NCBI RefSeq assembly: GCF_900106065.1 | Contig: NZ_LT629796.1 | Coordinates: 6,610,501 to 6,674,500 of the forward strand | Source: Pseudomonas mandelii | Lineage (GTDB): Bacteria > Pseudomonadota > Gammaproteobacteria > Pseudomonadales > Pseudomonadaceae | Length of the DNA stretch: 64,000 nt | Direction of reading: 5' to 3' | In this document: positions 16,331-24,966 of the stretch, piece by piece | How the letters are laid out: each line of letters begins with the position of its first letter | Numbering within the stretch: position 1 is the stretch's first letter | Notes under the pieces: model-generated | What the model was told of the DNA's origin: nothing | Databases searched by the model: none | What the model saw: the letters and a program-made list of their open reading frames with translations, nothing else | Made by a program: the position numbers and the translations under genes

Positions 16331-17656
16331 ATGAAGACTATCCTGCCCGCCCCACCCCACTCACTCCCGCACTCGGATCAAGTTCAGTCACTTGTTTCGT
16401 TTCTTGAGTACGAACCCCAGCCGATGATCGTGCTCGATCCGGACTACAACATTCTGGCTGCCAACACGGCCTATCAGCGACAGTTTGGCAGTGCTGACAA
16501 GCCCTTTATCGGCCATAAGTGTTATCAAATCTCACACCATTACGATGTCCCCTGTGATCAGGCGGGTGAGAACTGTCCGATGAAAAAGGCGCAGGAAATG
16601 CGCGGACCGGATCGCGTTTTGCACATTCACCACACGCCTCGCGGTCCAGAGCATGTCGACGTCGAATTACGCCCGATTCTAGATGAGCACGGTATTATTA
16701 CTGCCTATGTGGAGCGTCTGACACTGGTTCGCAGCGCATCAGCGCGGCCCAGCAACGAAGGGTTGGTCGGCCGTTCACCCGCCTTTAACCGTGCCCTGTC
16801 GGAGCTGCAGCGGGTGGCACCCTCAATGCTGCCGGTGCTGCTGCTCGGTGAGTCCGGTACGGGCAAAGAACTGTTCGCCCGCGCCGTACATGAAACCAGC
16901 GAGCGGGCCACTGGACCCTTTGTCGTCGTTGATTGCTCTGGCTTGACTGAAACGTTATTTGAGAGCGAGTTGTTCGGCCATGAAAAAGGAGCCTTCACCG
17001 GTGCCACCATGCGTAAGCCTGGCCTGGTTGAAACGGCCCAGGGCGGCACGTTGTTTCTCGATGAGATTGGCGATGTTCCGCTGGCGATGCAGGTGAAACT
17101 GTTGCGCCTGATCGAATCGGGCACCTATCGCCGTGTCGGGGGTGTCGAGACCCTTCACGCTAACTTCAGATTAATAGCGGCGACCCACAAACCACTGGAA
17201 AAAATGATGGAGAAAGGTGAGTTCAGGCAGGACCTGTACTACCGCATCAGCGCCTTTCCCATTCAGTTACCTCCCTTGCGCGACCGAATTGAAGACATTG
17301 GGTTGCTGGTGAATTCATTTCTGCAACGCGCCGGTTCAGGCAAGCGCCGACTGACAATAGACGCTGATGCGCTGACGCAATTGCAGCGGTTTTCCTGGCC
17401 CGGCAATATCCGTGAGTTACGCAATGTTCTGGAAAGAGCCAGTCTGTTTACTGACGATGGTGTGATTCGCTCCATACATTTGCCTCAGGTATCCGTGGTG
17501 GCATCTGCTCAGGTCTCGACTTCAACTGCTTTCGATGGCAGCTCGCTGGTACAGGAACTGGCTACGTTCAAAGGTACCCGCGCTGAACTGGCCAAGCACC
17601 TTGGAATTAGCGAACGTACTTTGTACAGACGATTGAAAGAACAAGGTTTGGCCTAG
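16331..17656 (+). CDS. fisR: FisR-type sigma-54-dependent sulfide/sulfane-sulfur regulator
   Basis: A 441-residue activator with three parts. Residues 20-140 form a PAS-like sensor with Cys64, Cys75 and Cys82 (CYQIS...VPCDQ...NCPMK). Residues about 150-390 form an AAA+ domain with Walker A GESGTGKE, the sigma-54-contacting GAFTGA loop and Walker B LFLDEIGD. The C-terminal Fis-type HTH contains [19 protein letters not shown]. The cysteine spacing (11 and 7) equals that of Cys53/64/71 in the Cupriavidus FisR, as I recall it. ATG 16331 follows AGGAG; the ATG at 16307 has none. It lies between two sigma-54 promoters that each have matching palindromes upstream, so it probably activates both pdo-sqr and cyd. 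Confidence 0.93.
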   Translation: MKTILPAPPHSLPHSDQVQSLVSFLEYEPQPMIVLDPDYNILAANTAYQRQFGSADKPFIGHKCYQISHHYDVPCDQAGENCPMKKAQEMRGPDRVLHIHHTPRGPEHVDVELRPILDEHGIITAYVERLTLVRSASARPSNEGLVGRSPAFNRALSELQRVAPSMLPVLLLGESGTGKELFARAVHETSERATGPFVVVDCSGLTETLFESELFGHEKGAFTGATMRKPGLVETAQGGTLFLDEIGDVPLAMQVKLLRLIESGTYRRVGGVETLHANFRLIAATHKPLEKMMEKGEFRQDLYYRISAFPIQLPPLRDRIEDIGLLVNSFLQRAGSGKRRLTIDADALTQLQRFSWPGNIRELRNVLERASLFTDDGVIRSIHLPQVSVVASAQVSTSTAFDGSSLVQELATFKGTRAELAKHLGISERTLYRRLKEQGLA

Positions 17657-17679
17657 TAGTGAGTGCTCGCGCCGTAAGA

Positions 17680-17713
17680 CTGCCAATGACTGCCAACCCT
17701 GGCAGATTGGCAG
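17680..17713. promoter_or_regulatory. Nested CTGCCA/TGGCAG palindromes, likely FisR enhancer sites for cyd
   Basis: CTGCCA at 17680 and 17690 faces TGGCAG at 17700 and 17708, forming two nested inverted repeats of the same half-site found upstream of pdo. A further CTGCCA lies at 17723. They are about 90-130 bp upstream of the cyd sigma-54 promoter. Confidence 0.75.
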
Positions 17714-17799
17714 CGCACTGACCTGCCAACACATTTCACGCATCGCTGGATTAGCATCTAACCAACTGTTTTAAAACGATAAAAACTTACTTCTCCCCC

Positions 17800-17816
17800 T
17801 TGGCATGCCGTGTGCT
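17800..17816 (+). promoter_or_regulatory. Sigma-54 (-24/-12) promoter of the cyd operon
   Basis: TTGGCATGCCGTGTGCT has GG (17802-17803) and GC (17814-17815) exactly 10 nt apart and a good TGGCATG match. The predicted transcription start is about 17827, only 2 nt before the cydP ATG. Confidence 0.7.
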
Positions 17817-17828
17817 AACTGCATAGTC

Positions 17829-18005
17829 ATGACCATTTCCGACAAACGACTGCGACGCCATCTGCTCACAGCAGTAGTGATCAAGCTACTGGTGCTGACA
17901 GTGCTGTGGTGGCTGTTCATCCGGGATTCGCACGTCAGTGTCGACTCGAACACCATCGGAAACCGTTTCGGTGTACCCACCTCGACTCAAGGGGCAAGCA
18001 AGTGA
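17829..18005 (+). CDS. cydP: Cytochrome oxidase putative small subunit CydP
   Basis: A 58-residue single-span membrane protein: a basic start MTISDKRLRRHL, one helix (about residues 12-30, ending LWWLFIRD) and a polar tail with VSVDSNTIGNRFG. This pattern matches the CydP small proteins found before cydAB. An in-frame ATG at 17805 lies inside the sigma-54 promoter and cannot be the start. From ATG 17829 the predicted mRNA is leaderless. Its stop overlaps the GTG start of cydA. Confidence 0.8.
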   Translation: MTISDKRLRRHLLTAVVIKLLVLTVLWWLFIRDSHVSVDSNTIGNRFGVPTSTQGASK

Positions 18006-19573
18006 TTTCAGAACACCTGGTGGATTTGTCTCGGCTGCAGTTTGCAGCCACTGCGCTTTATCACTTTCTTTTTGTACCGCTCACGGTTGGCATGGTCTGG
18101 CTGCTGGTCATCATGGAAAGTGTCTATGTGATGACCGGTAATGTTATCTGGAAAGACATGACGCGCTTCTGGGGCAAGTTGTTCGGCATCAACTTCGCCC
18201 TGGGGGTGACTACGGGCATCACCCTGGAATTTCAGTTCGGTACCAACTGGGCGTATTACTCGCATTACGTCGGCGACATCTTCGGAGCCCCACTGGCGAT
18301 CGAGGGCATGATGGCGTTCTTTCTTGAATCGACCATGATCGGCCTGTTCTTTTTTGGTTGGGATCGTCTGAAGAAAGAGCACCACTTGCTGGTCACGCTG
18401 CTGATGGCGATTGGTACAAACCTTTCAGCCTTGTGGATTCTGATCGCCAATGGCTGGATGCAGAACCCGGTAGGTTCAGAATTCAGTTACATCACCATGC
18501 GCATGGAGATGGTTGATTTTTGGGCAGTGGTTTTCAATCCGGTAGCACAGGCCAAGTTTGTGCACACCGTCTCAGCCGGCTACGTCACCGGTTCGATGTT
18601 TGTGCTGTCGATTTCCAGTTGGTACTTGCTCAAGAATCGTGATGTCGAGTTTGCCAAACGCAGTTTCCGGGTGGCGGCGGCCTTTGGTCTCGCATCAGTG
18701 CTGAGCGTGATCGTGTTGGGTGACGAGTCGGGTTACACGGTGGGTGAGGCGCAGCAAACCAAGATGGCAGCCATGGAGGCCATGTGGGAAACGAAGCCTG
18801 CTCCGGCTGGCCTGACATTGGTGGCCAGTATTAATGAAGCCGAGTCCAAAAATAACTGGGAAGTTGAAGTGCCGTGGCTGATGGGCCTGATTGGCACACG
18901 ATCAGTCAGCAAGCAGATTCCAGGCATTCATGAGATCAAAGAAAAGAACCGCGCTCGAATTCTCCGAGGTATTACCGCCGTCAATGCCCTTGAAGCCGTC
19001 AGAGCCGATCGCACCGATTCGGCAGCTCTGAAGACATTCGATGAATACAAAACCGATCTGGGCTTTGGCCTGTTGCTCAAGAAGTATGTCGAGGACGTCA
19101 ACCAGGCCACGCCGGCCATTATCGAAAAGGCCGTAAACGATACCGTACCGCGCGTGACACCTATGTTCTGGGCGTTCCGGATCATGGTCGCGCTAGGTTT
19201 TGCCATGCTTGTGCTCTTCGGACTTGCCTTTTGGAGCACCTTGAAGTCGACCTGCACACGACGCCGCTGGTTACTGCGTTGGGCGCTCTGCATGCTGCCT
19301 GCGCCATGGATTGCCTGCGAGCTGGGCTGGTTCGTCGCTGAATACGGCCGCCAGCCCTGGACCATTTACGGCGTGCTGCCGACCCACATGAGCGTATCCA
19401 CGCTTAGCGTCAACAACCTCTATGGTTCGCTGGCGGGATTCATCGTTTTCTACACCGTGCTGCTGGTGGTTGAAATGTTCCTGATGGTCAAGTTTGCCCG
19501 TCAAGGTCCTGGCAGCCTCGGTACTGGCCGTTATGTACACGATGCCCATTTGAAGGAACTCCACCATGCTTGA
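18002..19573 (+). CDS. cydA: Cytochrome bd ubiquinol oxidase subunit I
   Basis: A 523-residue integral membrane quinol oxidase subunit. Visible hallmarks: LSRLQFAATALYHFLFVPLT, giving His21 (the His19 haem b595 ligand of E. coli); KFVHTVSAGYVTG, giving the haem b558 His; a long periplasmic Q-loop (about residues 240-380); and GRQPW near the C-terminus. It is the canonical CydA type, not the CioA type also common in pseudomonads. GTG 18002 follows AAGGGG and overlaps the cydP stop. Cytochrome bd resists sulfide inhibition, which fits its placement next to sulfide oxidation genes. Confidence 0.95.
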   Translation: MISEHLVDLSRLQFAATALYHFLFVPLTVGMVWLLVIMESVYVMTGNVIWKDMTRFWGKLFGINFALGVTTGITLEFQFGTNWAYYSHYVGDIFGAPLAIEGMMAFFLESTMIGLFFFGWDRLKKEHHLLVTLLMAIGTNLSALWILIANGWMQNPVGSEFSYITMRMEMVDFWAVVFNPVAQAKFVHTVSAGYVTGSMFVLSISSWYLLKNRDVEFAKRSFRVAAAFGLASVLSVIVLGDESGYTVGEAQQTKMAAMEAMWETKPAPAGLTLVASINEAESKNNWEVEVPWLMGLIGTRSVSKQIPGIHEIKEKNRARILRGITAVNALEAVRADRTDSAALKTFDEYKTDLGFGLLLKKYVEDVNQATPAIIEKAVNDTVPRVTPMFWAFRIMVALGFAMLVLFGLAFWSTLKSTCTRRRWLLRWALCMLPAPWIACELGWFVAEYGRQPWTIYGVLPTHMSVSTLSVNNLYGSLAGFIVFYTVLLVVEMFLMVKFARQGPGSLGTGRYVHDAHLKELHHA

Positions 19574-20702
19574 TTACTTCACCCTGAAAATTATCTGGTG
19601 GGTGCTGGTCGGTGTATTGCTGATCGGCTTCGCCATCATGGATGGCCACGACATGGGAGTCGGCACGCTGCTGCCCTTTGTCGGCCGCAATGACATGGAG
19701 CGGCGCGTCGTTATCAATACCGTCGGTCCGCATTGGGATGGGAATCAGGTCTGGTTCATTACTGCGGGTGGCGCATTGTTTGCGGCGTGGCCTGTGGTGT
19801 ATGCCACCGCATTCAGCGGATTCTACTGGGCGATGATTCTGGTCCTCTGGGCGCTGTTCTTCCGCCCGGTGGGTTTTGACTATCGCAGCAAGATCCACAA
19901 CTCCACCTGGCGCAGTACTTGGGATTGGGGACTCTTTGTGGGTGGAGCAGTGCCGCCTCTGGTGTTCGGGATTGCGTTTGGCAACCTGCTGCAAGGTGTG
20001 CCGTTCCACTTTAACGACCTGCTGGTTTCGACCTACACCGGCAGCTTCTGGCAACTGCTCAACCCCTTCGCGTTACTCACCGGCGTTGTAAGCAGCGCAA
20101 TGATCACCCTGCAAGGTGGTGCTCATCTGGCACATCGCACTGAAGGGGTTATCCAGGCGAGGGCAATCAAAGGCGGGGTGGGTGCAGCGATCGTGCTCGT
20201 GTGTTCATTTATCGTTGCCGGCATCTGGCTGCAATGGATTGATGGCTATCGCATTACATCGGTAGTTGATACGGCAGGACTGCCTGACATTCTCAGCAAG
20301 TCCGTGGTGCGCGAAGCGGGAGCCTGGATGGCCAACTATGGCCATTATCCTTTGCTGTGGCTGCTGCCCGCACTGGGATTGATCGGCGCAGCAGGTGCCG
20401 CCGTACTGTTGATGGCGCGCCATACACTTTCAGCGTTTATTGCGTCATCGCTTTCAGTCATCGGTGTTATCTGCACGGCCGGCGTATCGATGTTTCCGTT
20501 CGTCATGCCGTCATCAACGATGCCTGCGGCAAGTCTCACCGTGTGGGACAGCGTCGCCAGTCACTTAAGCCTGGCCATCATGTTCTGGGCCGCGTTGATC
20601 TTCATGCCACTGATTGTGCTTTATACCTCGTGGGCGTATCGCGTCATGCGGGGGAAGGTCACCATCGCGAAGATCAAAGCCAACGAACATTCTGCCTATT
20701 AG
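19566..20702 (+). CDS. cydB: Cytochrome bd ubiquinol oxidase subunit II
   Basis: A 378-residue membrane protein with about eight helices, starting MLDYFTLKIIWWVLVGVLLIGFAIMDGHDMGVG, the typical CydB N-terminus with FxxxDGxDxGVG. It stabilises the haem-bearing CydA and completes the oxidase. The ATG overlaps the end of cydA by 8 nt, so the two are translated together. Confidence 0.96.
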   Translation: MLDYFTLKIIWWVLVGVLLIGFAIMDGHDMGVGTLLPFVGRNDMERRVVINTVGPHWDGNQVWFITAGGALFAAWPVVYATAFSGFYWAMILVLWALFFRPVGFDYRSKIHNSTWRSTWDWGLFVGGAVPPLVFGIAFGNLLQGVPFHFNDLLVSTYTGSFWQLLNPFALLTGVVSSAMITLQGGAHLAHRTEGVIQARAIKGGVGAAIVLVCSFIVAGIWLQWIDGYRITSVVDTAGLPDILSKSVVREAGAWMANYGHYPLLWLLPALGLIGAAGAAVLLMARHTLSAFIASSLSVIGVICTAGVSMFPFVMPSSTMPAASLTVWDSVASHLSLAIMFWAALIFMPLIVLYTSWAYRVMRGKVTIAKIKANEHSAY

Positions 20703-20724
20703 TGCCGGCAAAGGAGTAATGAAC

Positions 20725-20847
20725 ATGTGGTATTTCGCCTGGATGCTGGGGGTCGGTTTTGCATTGCTACTGGCTATATTGAACGCGATGTGGGGCGAGA
20801 ACGAAGTTGGCCGAGCCTTGAGCGACAACGACGAGACGCTGTCATGA
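20725..20847 (+). CDS. cydX: Cytochrome bd oxidase small subunit CydX
   Basis: A 40-residue single-span subunit, MWYFAWMLGVGFALLLAILN, then a short Glu-rich tail (WGENE...DNDETLS). This is the classic CydX pattern with the conserved WYFAW start and an acidic C-terminus. I chose ATG 20725 because AAGGAG is 8 nt upstream; the ATG at 20719 is too close to it. CydX is needed for stable haem insertion in bd oxidases. Its stop overlaps the next gene's ATG. Confidence 0.92.
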   Translation: MWYFAWMLGVGFALLLAILNAMWGENEVGRALSDNDETLS

Positions 20848-21131
20848 TGCCGCGCGTCGCTAACCCTCAACCAACCTCACACCTTCATTTGCCGAGTTTG
20901 GTGATCGCTTTAGCAATCATGCTCGCTTGTACGCTCTATCCTCCCATGATGGCCGCTCCTGACGGGAAGCCTGACCACGCGCTGGCTACAGCATTGTTCG
21001 CAGCCATGAGCGTGGCCTTTGTGAAAGGTGTGGGTTTTGTCCCGCGGATGCTCGTCTGGCGCTGGCTTCTCTCAGGCTGGACTTGTTTCGTGTTACTTGC
21101 CGTTGCTGGCTGGGTAAAGTTTCTACAGTGA
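20844..21131 (+). CDS. ybgE: Cyd operon YbgE-family membrane protein
   Basis: A 95-residue protein with three hydrophobic segments (about residues 18-36, 48-64 and 72-92), in the position YbgE holds in Enterobacteria, right after cydX. It starts at ATG 20844 overlapping the cydX stop (ATGA); 20847 is an alternative. YbgE is a poorly understood accessory protein of cytochrome bd. It is the last gene of the cyd operon. Confidence 0.8.
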   Translation: MMPRVANPQPTSHLHLPSLVIALAIMLACTLYPPMMAAPDGKPDHALATALFAAMSVAFVKGVGFVPRMLVWRWLLSGWTCFVLLAVAGWVKFLQ

Positions 21132-21229
21132 GGACTGCCGACACGATTTGATCTGAGTCTTCAACATAAGGAACTGAGGCCGGTCAGATCATGCTCAGAT
21201 CGGCCAGCGCTGATGGTTATTTCGCCAAG

Positions 21230-21919
21230 CTAACGAGTGACTGCCGCCCTCCTGGTCCCCGCAAACGCACTCGTCCCCAGCCAGCGCCACAGGTTTTCCG
21301 CGTCCTTCACCGCGCCATCCACACGCAGCTCTTGCGACTCAAGCACCTCCCGCGGTGTGCGGTCGCCCGCCCACACTTCGGTCAACGCGCGCACGCTGGA
21401 GTCCACGACCAGCGTCAGCTCGCGGCCCGGGTCATCGCGGCATAGATCCGCCACGCCCTGCTCCACCACCAGCCACCAGGCTTGCTCGCCGGGCCGCGCG
21501 TCGCGGAACGTGAACTGGATGACCACCGGTCGCGACGGAAACGTCTCAATGCGCACGAACCGCCGCACATCCCACATCAGCAGGCCGGCGTCGAGTTGGT
21601 CATCGCGCAGGCGACTGCCGATCCAGCGCGCTCCCCAGTGCCCCAGCGCCATGATGATGGGGCGCAGTTCCTCGCCCGCCGCGGTCAGGCTGTACTCCCA
21701 GACTTTGCCGGTGGCCGTGCGGTGTACGACGCCGATGTCTTCCAGATGGCGTAGCCGTTGTGCCAGCAGATTGGTGGACATTCGGGGGACGCCACGGTGC
21801 AGTTCGTTAAAGCGTTTGCTGCCGCACAGCAGCTCGCGCACCACCAACGGTGTCCAGCGCTCGCACAGGGCTTCAGCACCGCGGGCGACTGTGCAGAACT
21901 GGCCGTAGCTCTCTTCCAT
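21230..21919 (-). CDS. HxlR-family regulator with C-terminal extension
   Basis: A 229-residue regulator. Residues 1-100 are an HxlR winged helix (ESYGQFCTVARGAEALCERWTPLVVRELL, then LAQRLRHLEDIGVVHR). The remaining 130 residues form a second domain seen in a subgroup of longer HxlR proteins, resembling a sterol-carrier-type fold (VVIQFTFRDARPGEQAWWLVV). Minimal HxlR proteins are about 110-150 residues. It is divergent from the nitrilase gene with a 104-bp gap and so is probably its repressor. Confidence 0.87.
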   Translation of the reverse strand: MEESYGQFCTVARGAEALCERWTPLVVRELLCGSKRFNELHRGVPRMSTNLLAQRLRHLEDIGVVHRTATGKVWEYSLTAAGEELRPIIMALGHWGARWIGSRLRDDQLDAGLLMWDVRRFVRIETFPSRPVVIQFTFRDARPGEQAWWLVVEQGVADLCRDDPGRELTLVVDSSVRALTEVWAGDRTPREVLESQELRVDGAVKDAENLWRWLGTSAFAGTRRAAVTR

Positions 21920-22023
21920 TGCCTGGACTCCGCAACTGCAACGCTTCACTTTTTGAACTAGCCCGGCCCCTTCGCCACGCGCACGCTCAAGCCTTCGAAA
22001 GCCAAAAGCCAATGGAGAACGCC

Positions 22024-22965
22024 ATGACCAAGGTAGCCATCATTCAGCGCCCGCCCGTGCTGCTCGATCGCAGCGCGACGATCGCCCGGGCCGTGCAATC
22101 GGTCGCCGAGGCGGCGGCAGCAGGCGCCTCGCTGATCGTTTTGCCCGAATCGTTCATTCCCGGTTACCCGTCGTGGATCTGGCGACTGGCGGCGGGCAAG
22201 GACGGGGCTGTCATGGGCCAGTTGCACACGCGGCTGCTGGCCAACGCGGTCGATATCGCCAACGGTGATCTGGGCGAATTATGCGAAGCCGCCAGGGTTC
22301 ACGCCGTGACGATTGTGTGCGGCATCAATGAATGCGACCGCTCTACGGGAGGCGGCACGCTCTATAACAGCGTAGTCGTTATCGGTGCGGATGGCGCAGT
22401 GCTCAACCGCCATCGCAAGCTGATGCCGACCAATCCGGAACGCATGGTGCATGGCTTCGGTGATGCGTCCGGGTTGCGTGCGGTCGATACACCGGTCGGC
22501 CGCGTCGGTGCGCTGATCTGCTGGGAAAACTACATGCCGCTGGCGCGCTATTCCCTGTATGCCCAAGGGGTGGAGATCTATATCGCGCCCACCTACGACA
22601 CCGGCGAAGGCTGGATCAGCACGATGCGGCACATTGCACTTGAAGGCCGCTGTTGGGTGCTCGGCAGCGGCACCGCGCTGCGCGGCAGTGACATTCCCGA
22701 GGACTTTCCAGCGCGTATGCAACTGTTTGCCGATCCGGACGAATGGATCAACGATGGCGACTCGGTGGTGGTCAGTCCTCAAGGCCGGATTGTGGCCGGC
22801 CCCTTGCATCGGGAGGCCGGCATTCTGTATGCCGACATTGACGTCGCACTCGTGGCGCCGGCGCGACGGGCGCTCGACGTCACCGGGCATTACGCGCGCC
22901 CTGACATTTTCGAACTGCACGTGCGGCGCTCGCCAGCGATACCGGTTCACTACATCGACGAGTGA
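22024..22965 (+). CDS. Carbon-nitrogen hydrolase, nitrilase family
   Basis: A 313-residue nitrilase-superfamily enzyme with the full catalytic set: Glu42 in LPESFIPGYP, Lys132 in HRKLMPTNPE and Cys166 in GALICWENYMPLARY. The CWENxxPxxR signature and length point to a true nitrilase (branch 1) rather than an amidase. It hydrolyses nitriles to acids plus ammonia in the cytoplasm. ATG 22024 follows GGAG; an in-frame ATG at 22012 precedes that site. It forms a unit with the GFA-family gene 46 bp downstream. Confidence 0.92.
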   Translation: MTKVAIIQRPPVLLDRSATIARAVQSVAEAAAAGASLIVLPESFIPGYPSWIWRLAAGKDGAVMGQLHTRLLANAVDIANGDLGELCEAARVHAVTIVCGINECDRSTGGGTLYNSVVVIGADGAVLNRHRKLMPTNPERMVHGFGDASGLRAVDTPVGRVGALICWENYMPLARYSLYAQGVEIYIAPTYDTGEGWISTMRHIALEGRCWVLGSGTALRGSDIPEDFPARMQLFADPDEWINDGDSVVVSPQGRIVAGPLHREAGILYADIDVALVAPARRALDVTGHYARPDIFELHVRRSPAIPVHYIDE

Positions 22966-23011
22966 AAACAGCCATCCGCGCTGTATCGGCCATTGATAAA
23001 GGAGTCATGCC

Positions 23012-23446
23012 ATGAGCATTGAACGGTCGTACAAAGGCAGTTGTTTCTGCGGTGCAGTCGAGTTCACCGTCAGCGGCGAACCGGCCGCAATGGGCTATTG
23101 CCATTGCGAGTCGTGTCGGCATTGGTCAGCAGGACCGGTCAATGCCTTCACGCTGTGGAAACCCGACGCGGTGCAAGTGACTCGGGGTGCCGACAACATC
23201 GGCACCTACAACAAGACACCGCGCAGCTACCGCAAATGGTGCAAGACGTGTGGCGGGCACCTCTTTACGGACCACCCCGAGATGGGGCTGATTGACGTGT
23301 ATGCCGCGGTCATTCCGGATCTCGCGTACTCGCCGGCTGTCCACGTGCACTATCAGGAGATGGTGCTGCGGCTCAAGGATGGATTGCCGAAGCTGAAGGA
23401 TGTTCCCGGCGAGTCAGGGGGATCGGGGATCATCGTGGAGGAATAG
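23012..23446 (+). CDS. GFA-family (CENP-V/glutathione-dependent formaldehyde-activating) protein
   Basis: A 144-residue GFA-fold zinc protein. Cysteines are placed as the family requires: CFCGAVEF near residue 11, CHCESCR near 31-37, and KWCKTCGG near 72-78. The fold binds zinc through these cysteines. Members are often linked to glutathione-adduct chemistry, though most are uncharacterised. It is the second gene of the nitrilase unit and may handle an aldehyde or cyanohydrin-derived product of it (inference). Confidence 0.88.
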   Translation: MSIERSYKGSCFCGAVEFTVSGEPAAMGYCHCESCRHWSAGPVNAFTLWKPDAVQVTRGADNIGTYNKTPRSYRKWCKTCGGHLFTDHPEMGLIDVYAAVIPDLAYSPAVHVHYQEMVLRLKDGLPKLKDVPGESGGSGIIVEE

Positions 23447-23524
23447 TGCTGGCAAAAGAAGTGTCCGGGATTGCAGCTTATGCCGGTTGCTACCTGATCG
23501 GCGCTCAAGCAGCGGCACAACTGA

Positions 23525-23557
23525 AAACGGGCACCGTAAAGGCGCCCGTTTTTTTTC
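23525..23557 (+). terminator. Rho-independent terminator after nitrilase-GFA unit
   Basis: AACGGGC (23526-23532) pairs with GCCCGTT (23544-23550) and is followed by a run of eight T. It lies 80 bp after the GFA stop. Confidence 0.88.
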
Positions 23558-23629
23558 GGTGTAGTCGCTTACATCAACCGATACGGCTTCAACGCCCGGC
23601 CAGGCAGCAGACCGATTCAGCCTCGCGGG

Positions 23630-24130
23630 TCAGTACGGGTTTTTTGATCCCGAGGAAGCCGCGTTACTCAATCCTTTCGCGTTGTGATCGCCTGGAGTCG
23701 AGGTCGAAATCGCACCGGCTTTGGTGACGCCGCGCGTATCTCTGGATTGGGCGATGCCTGAAGTCGTTGAGCCTTTACTGCGATCACCGTTGCGTTCACT
23801 GCCATAGTGGTTTCCGCTTTCACCACGGTCGCGAACGGCCTTGCCGGCATGATCGCTGGACAGTCCCTTTCCACGGCCACTGCTGTCAGCGTTGCCGGCG
23901 TGACCGGACCCGCTGTGACCACCACCCGTGCCACCGCCATGGCCACCTCCATTGCCACCGCCGTTACCGCCACCTCCTCCATTACCACCACCACCACCAC
24001 CACCACCACCACCACCCTCTTTCGCATAGGCGGAGTTCATGACGGACAGGTCAACGGGGAGCAATGGCGCAGCCGCAAGCATCAGGGCGCAGGACATGAC
24101 AGCAAAAAGACTCTTGTTCTTTAAAAGCAT
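23630..24130 (-). CDS. Secreted glycine-rich protein with low-complexity tract
   Basis: A 166-residue exported protein: a signal peptide in residues 1-40 (MLLKNKSLFAVMSCALMLAAA) with cleavage near SAYAKE, then Gly11, Gly5 and Gly3 tracts separated by Asn, His and Thr, and a Ser/Gly/Asp-rich tail. The Gly11 tract is encoded by eleven identical GGT codons (23984-24016), a slippage-prone trinucleotide run. ATG 24130 is chosen because it starts the signal peptide. Similar gly-rich proteins often occur beside CigR-type genes, as here. Function unknown; an extracellular-matrix or envelope role is possible. Confidence 0.75.
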   Translation of the reverse strand: MLLKNKSLFAVMSCALMLAAAPLLPVDLSVMNSAYAKEGGGGGGGGGGGNGGGGGNGGGNGGGHGGGTGGGHSGSGHAGNADSSGRGKGLSSDHAGKAVRDRGESGNHYGSERNGDRSKGSTTSGIAQSRDTRGVTKAGAISTSTPGDHNAKGLSNAASSGSKNPY

Positions 24131-24301
24131 GGTGGCTTCCGTAGGTTGATATCGCATGCCATAGGACGCAAGAATCCCATTTCGGTTCCTGGCCCTGCGA
24201 CGGACGGACTGCAATGGATGCGGGCTCTGATCAGCATCAGAGCCTGGAATGAACCACGGGTCTTTTGTCAGTGGATTCCAATCGCATTCGCCACTCAAGT
24301 G

Positions 24302-24772
24302 CTAATCAAACGCACCGTTCAACACTTCATAAATCAGCCCGGTGGCCAGCGCCACCAAGATCAAATCGGTCCCCGCTTGCTGCCATTCGTATCCGTCGTA
24401 ATGAGGCAGCCTGCCAACCAGGCGGCCATCCAGTTTTTTGGCAATGCCGGGGGGCAGCGGCTTCCCGCGCGCGAGGTTCTTTTGGATACCCGGTGGCAAC
24501 GCAGGGCCGGGGCTCCAGTAGTCCCGATAGCCGCCGACAATCCCCAGAATACTGTTGTGATTGATACTCGGGCCATGACCCCATTCGCCGCCCCCGGTGT
24601 TTTTGCCTTGGCCGGCCTGGCCTCCCTGGTTGCCATGGGCCTGGCCGTTTTGCGGGTTTCCCTTGCCGTTCCCCTGGCCCTTTCCATTACCCGGATCGGC
24701 CAATGCCGTTGCCGAGCCGCAGACCAGTGCAAGACTTGTGACAGCGGCAATCAATGAGCGTGATGTGAACAT
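24302..24772 (-). CDS. CigR-family (RcnB-like) secreted protein
   Basis: A 156-residue exported protein: signal peptide MFTSRSLIAAVTSLALVCGSA, a flexible Gly/Asn/Gln-rich region (residues 26-65), a middle part with PPGIQKNLARGKPLPPGIAKKL, which is the diagnostic CigR/RcnB segment, and a C-terminal membrane-like helix (DLILVALATGLIYEVL). The CigR family takes its name from an anti-virulence protein of Salmonella; no such role is known in pseudomonads. It shares orientation and composition with the Gly-rich gene downstream. Confidence 0.82.
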   Translation of the reverse strand: MFTSRSLIAAVTSLALVCGSATALADPGNGKGQGNGKGNPQNGQAHGNQGGQAGQGKNTGGGEWGHGPSINHNSILGIVGGYRDYWSPGPALPPGIQKNLARGKPLPPGIAKKLDGRLVGRLPHYDGYEWQQAGTDLILVALATGLIYEVLNGAFD

Positions 24773-24966
24773 TGGGTCGTTCCTTCAGTAAGGGGGAAAT
24801 ATCCCTCGTTAAAATTTAGTCGTTATTGAGGAGATTGGTTCCCTTCCTGTCGCCAAAGTATTTAACCAATAACAATGACTTCAATGTCCATTGGTCGAAG
24901 CAGACTTGCTCTATAGATTCATTAAACCTATCTTCGAATCTACAGATTCAGAAAGAGCTATTGAAT

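Noticed and set aside
23446..23727. Plus-strand frame after the GFA gene
   Set aside because: It crosses a strong terminator and opposes the Gly-rich gene; no likeness to any family.
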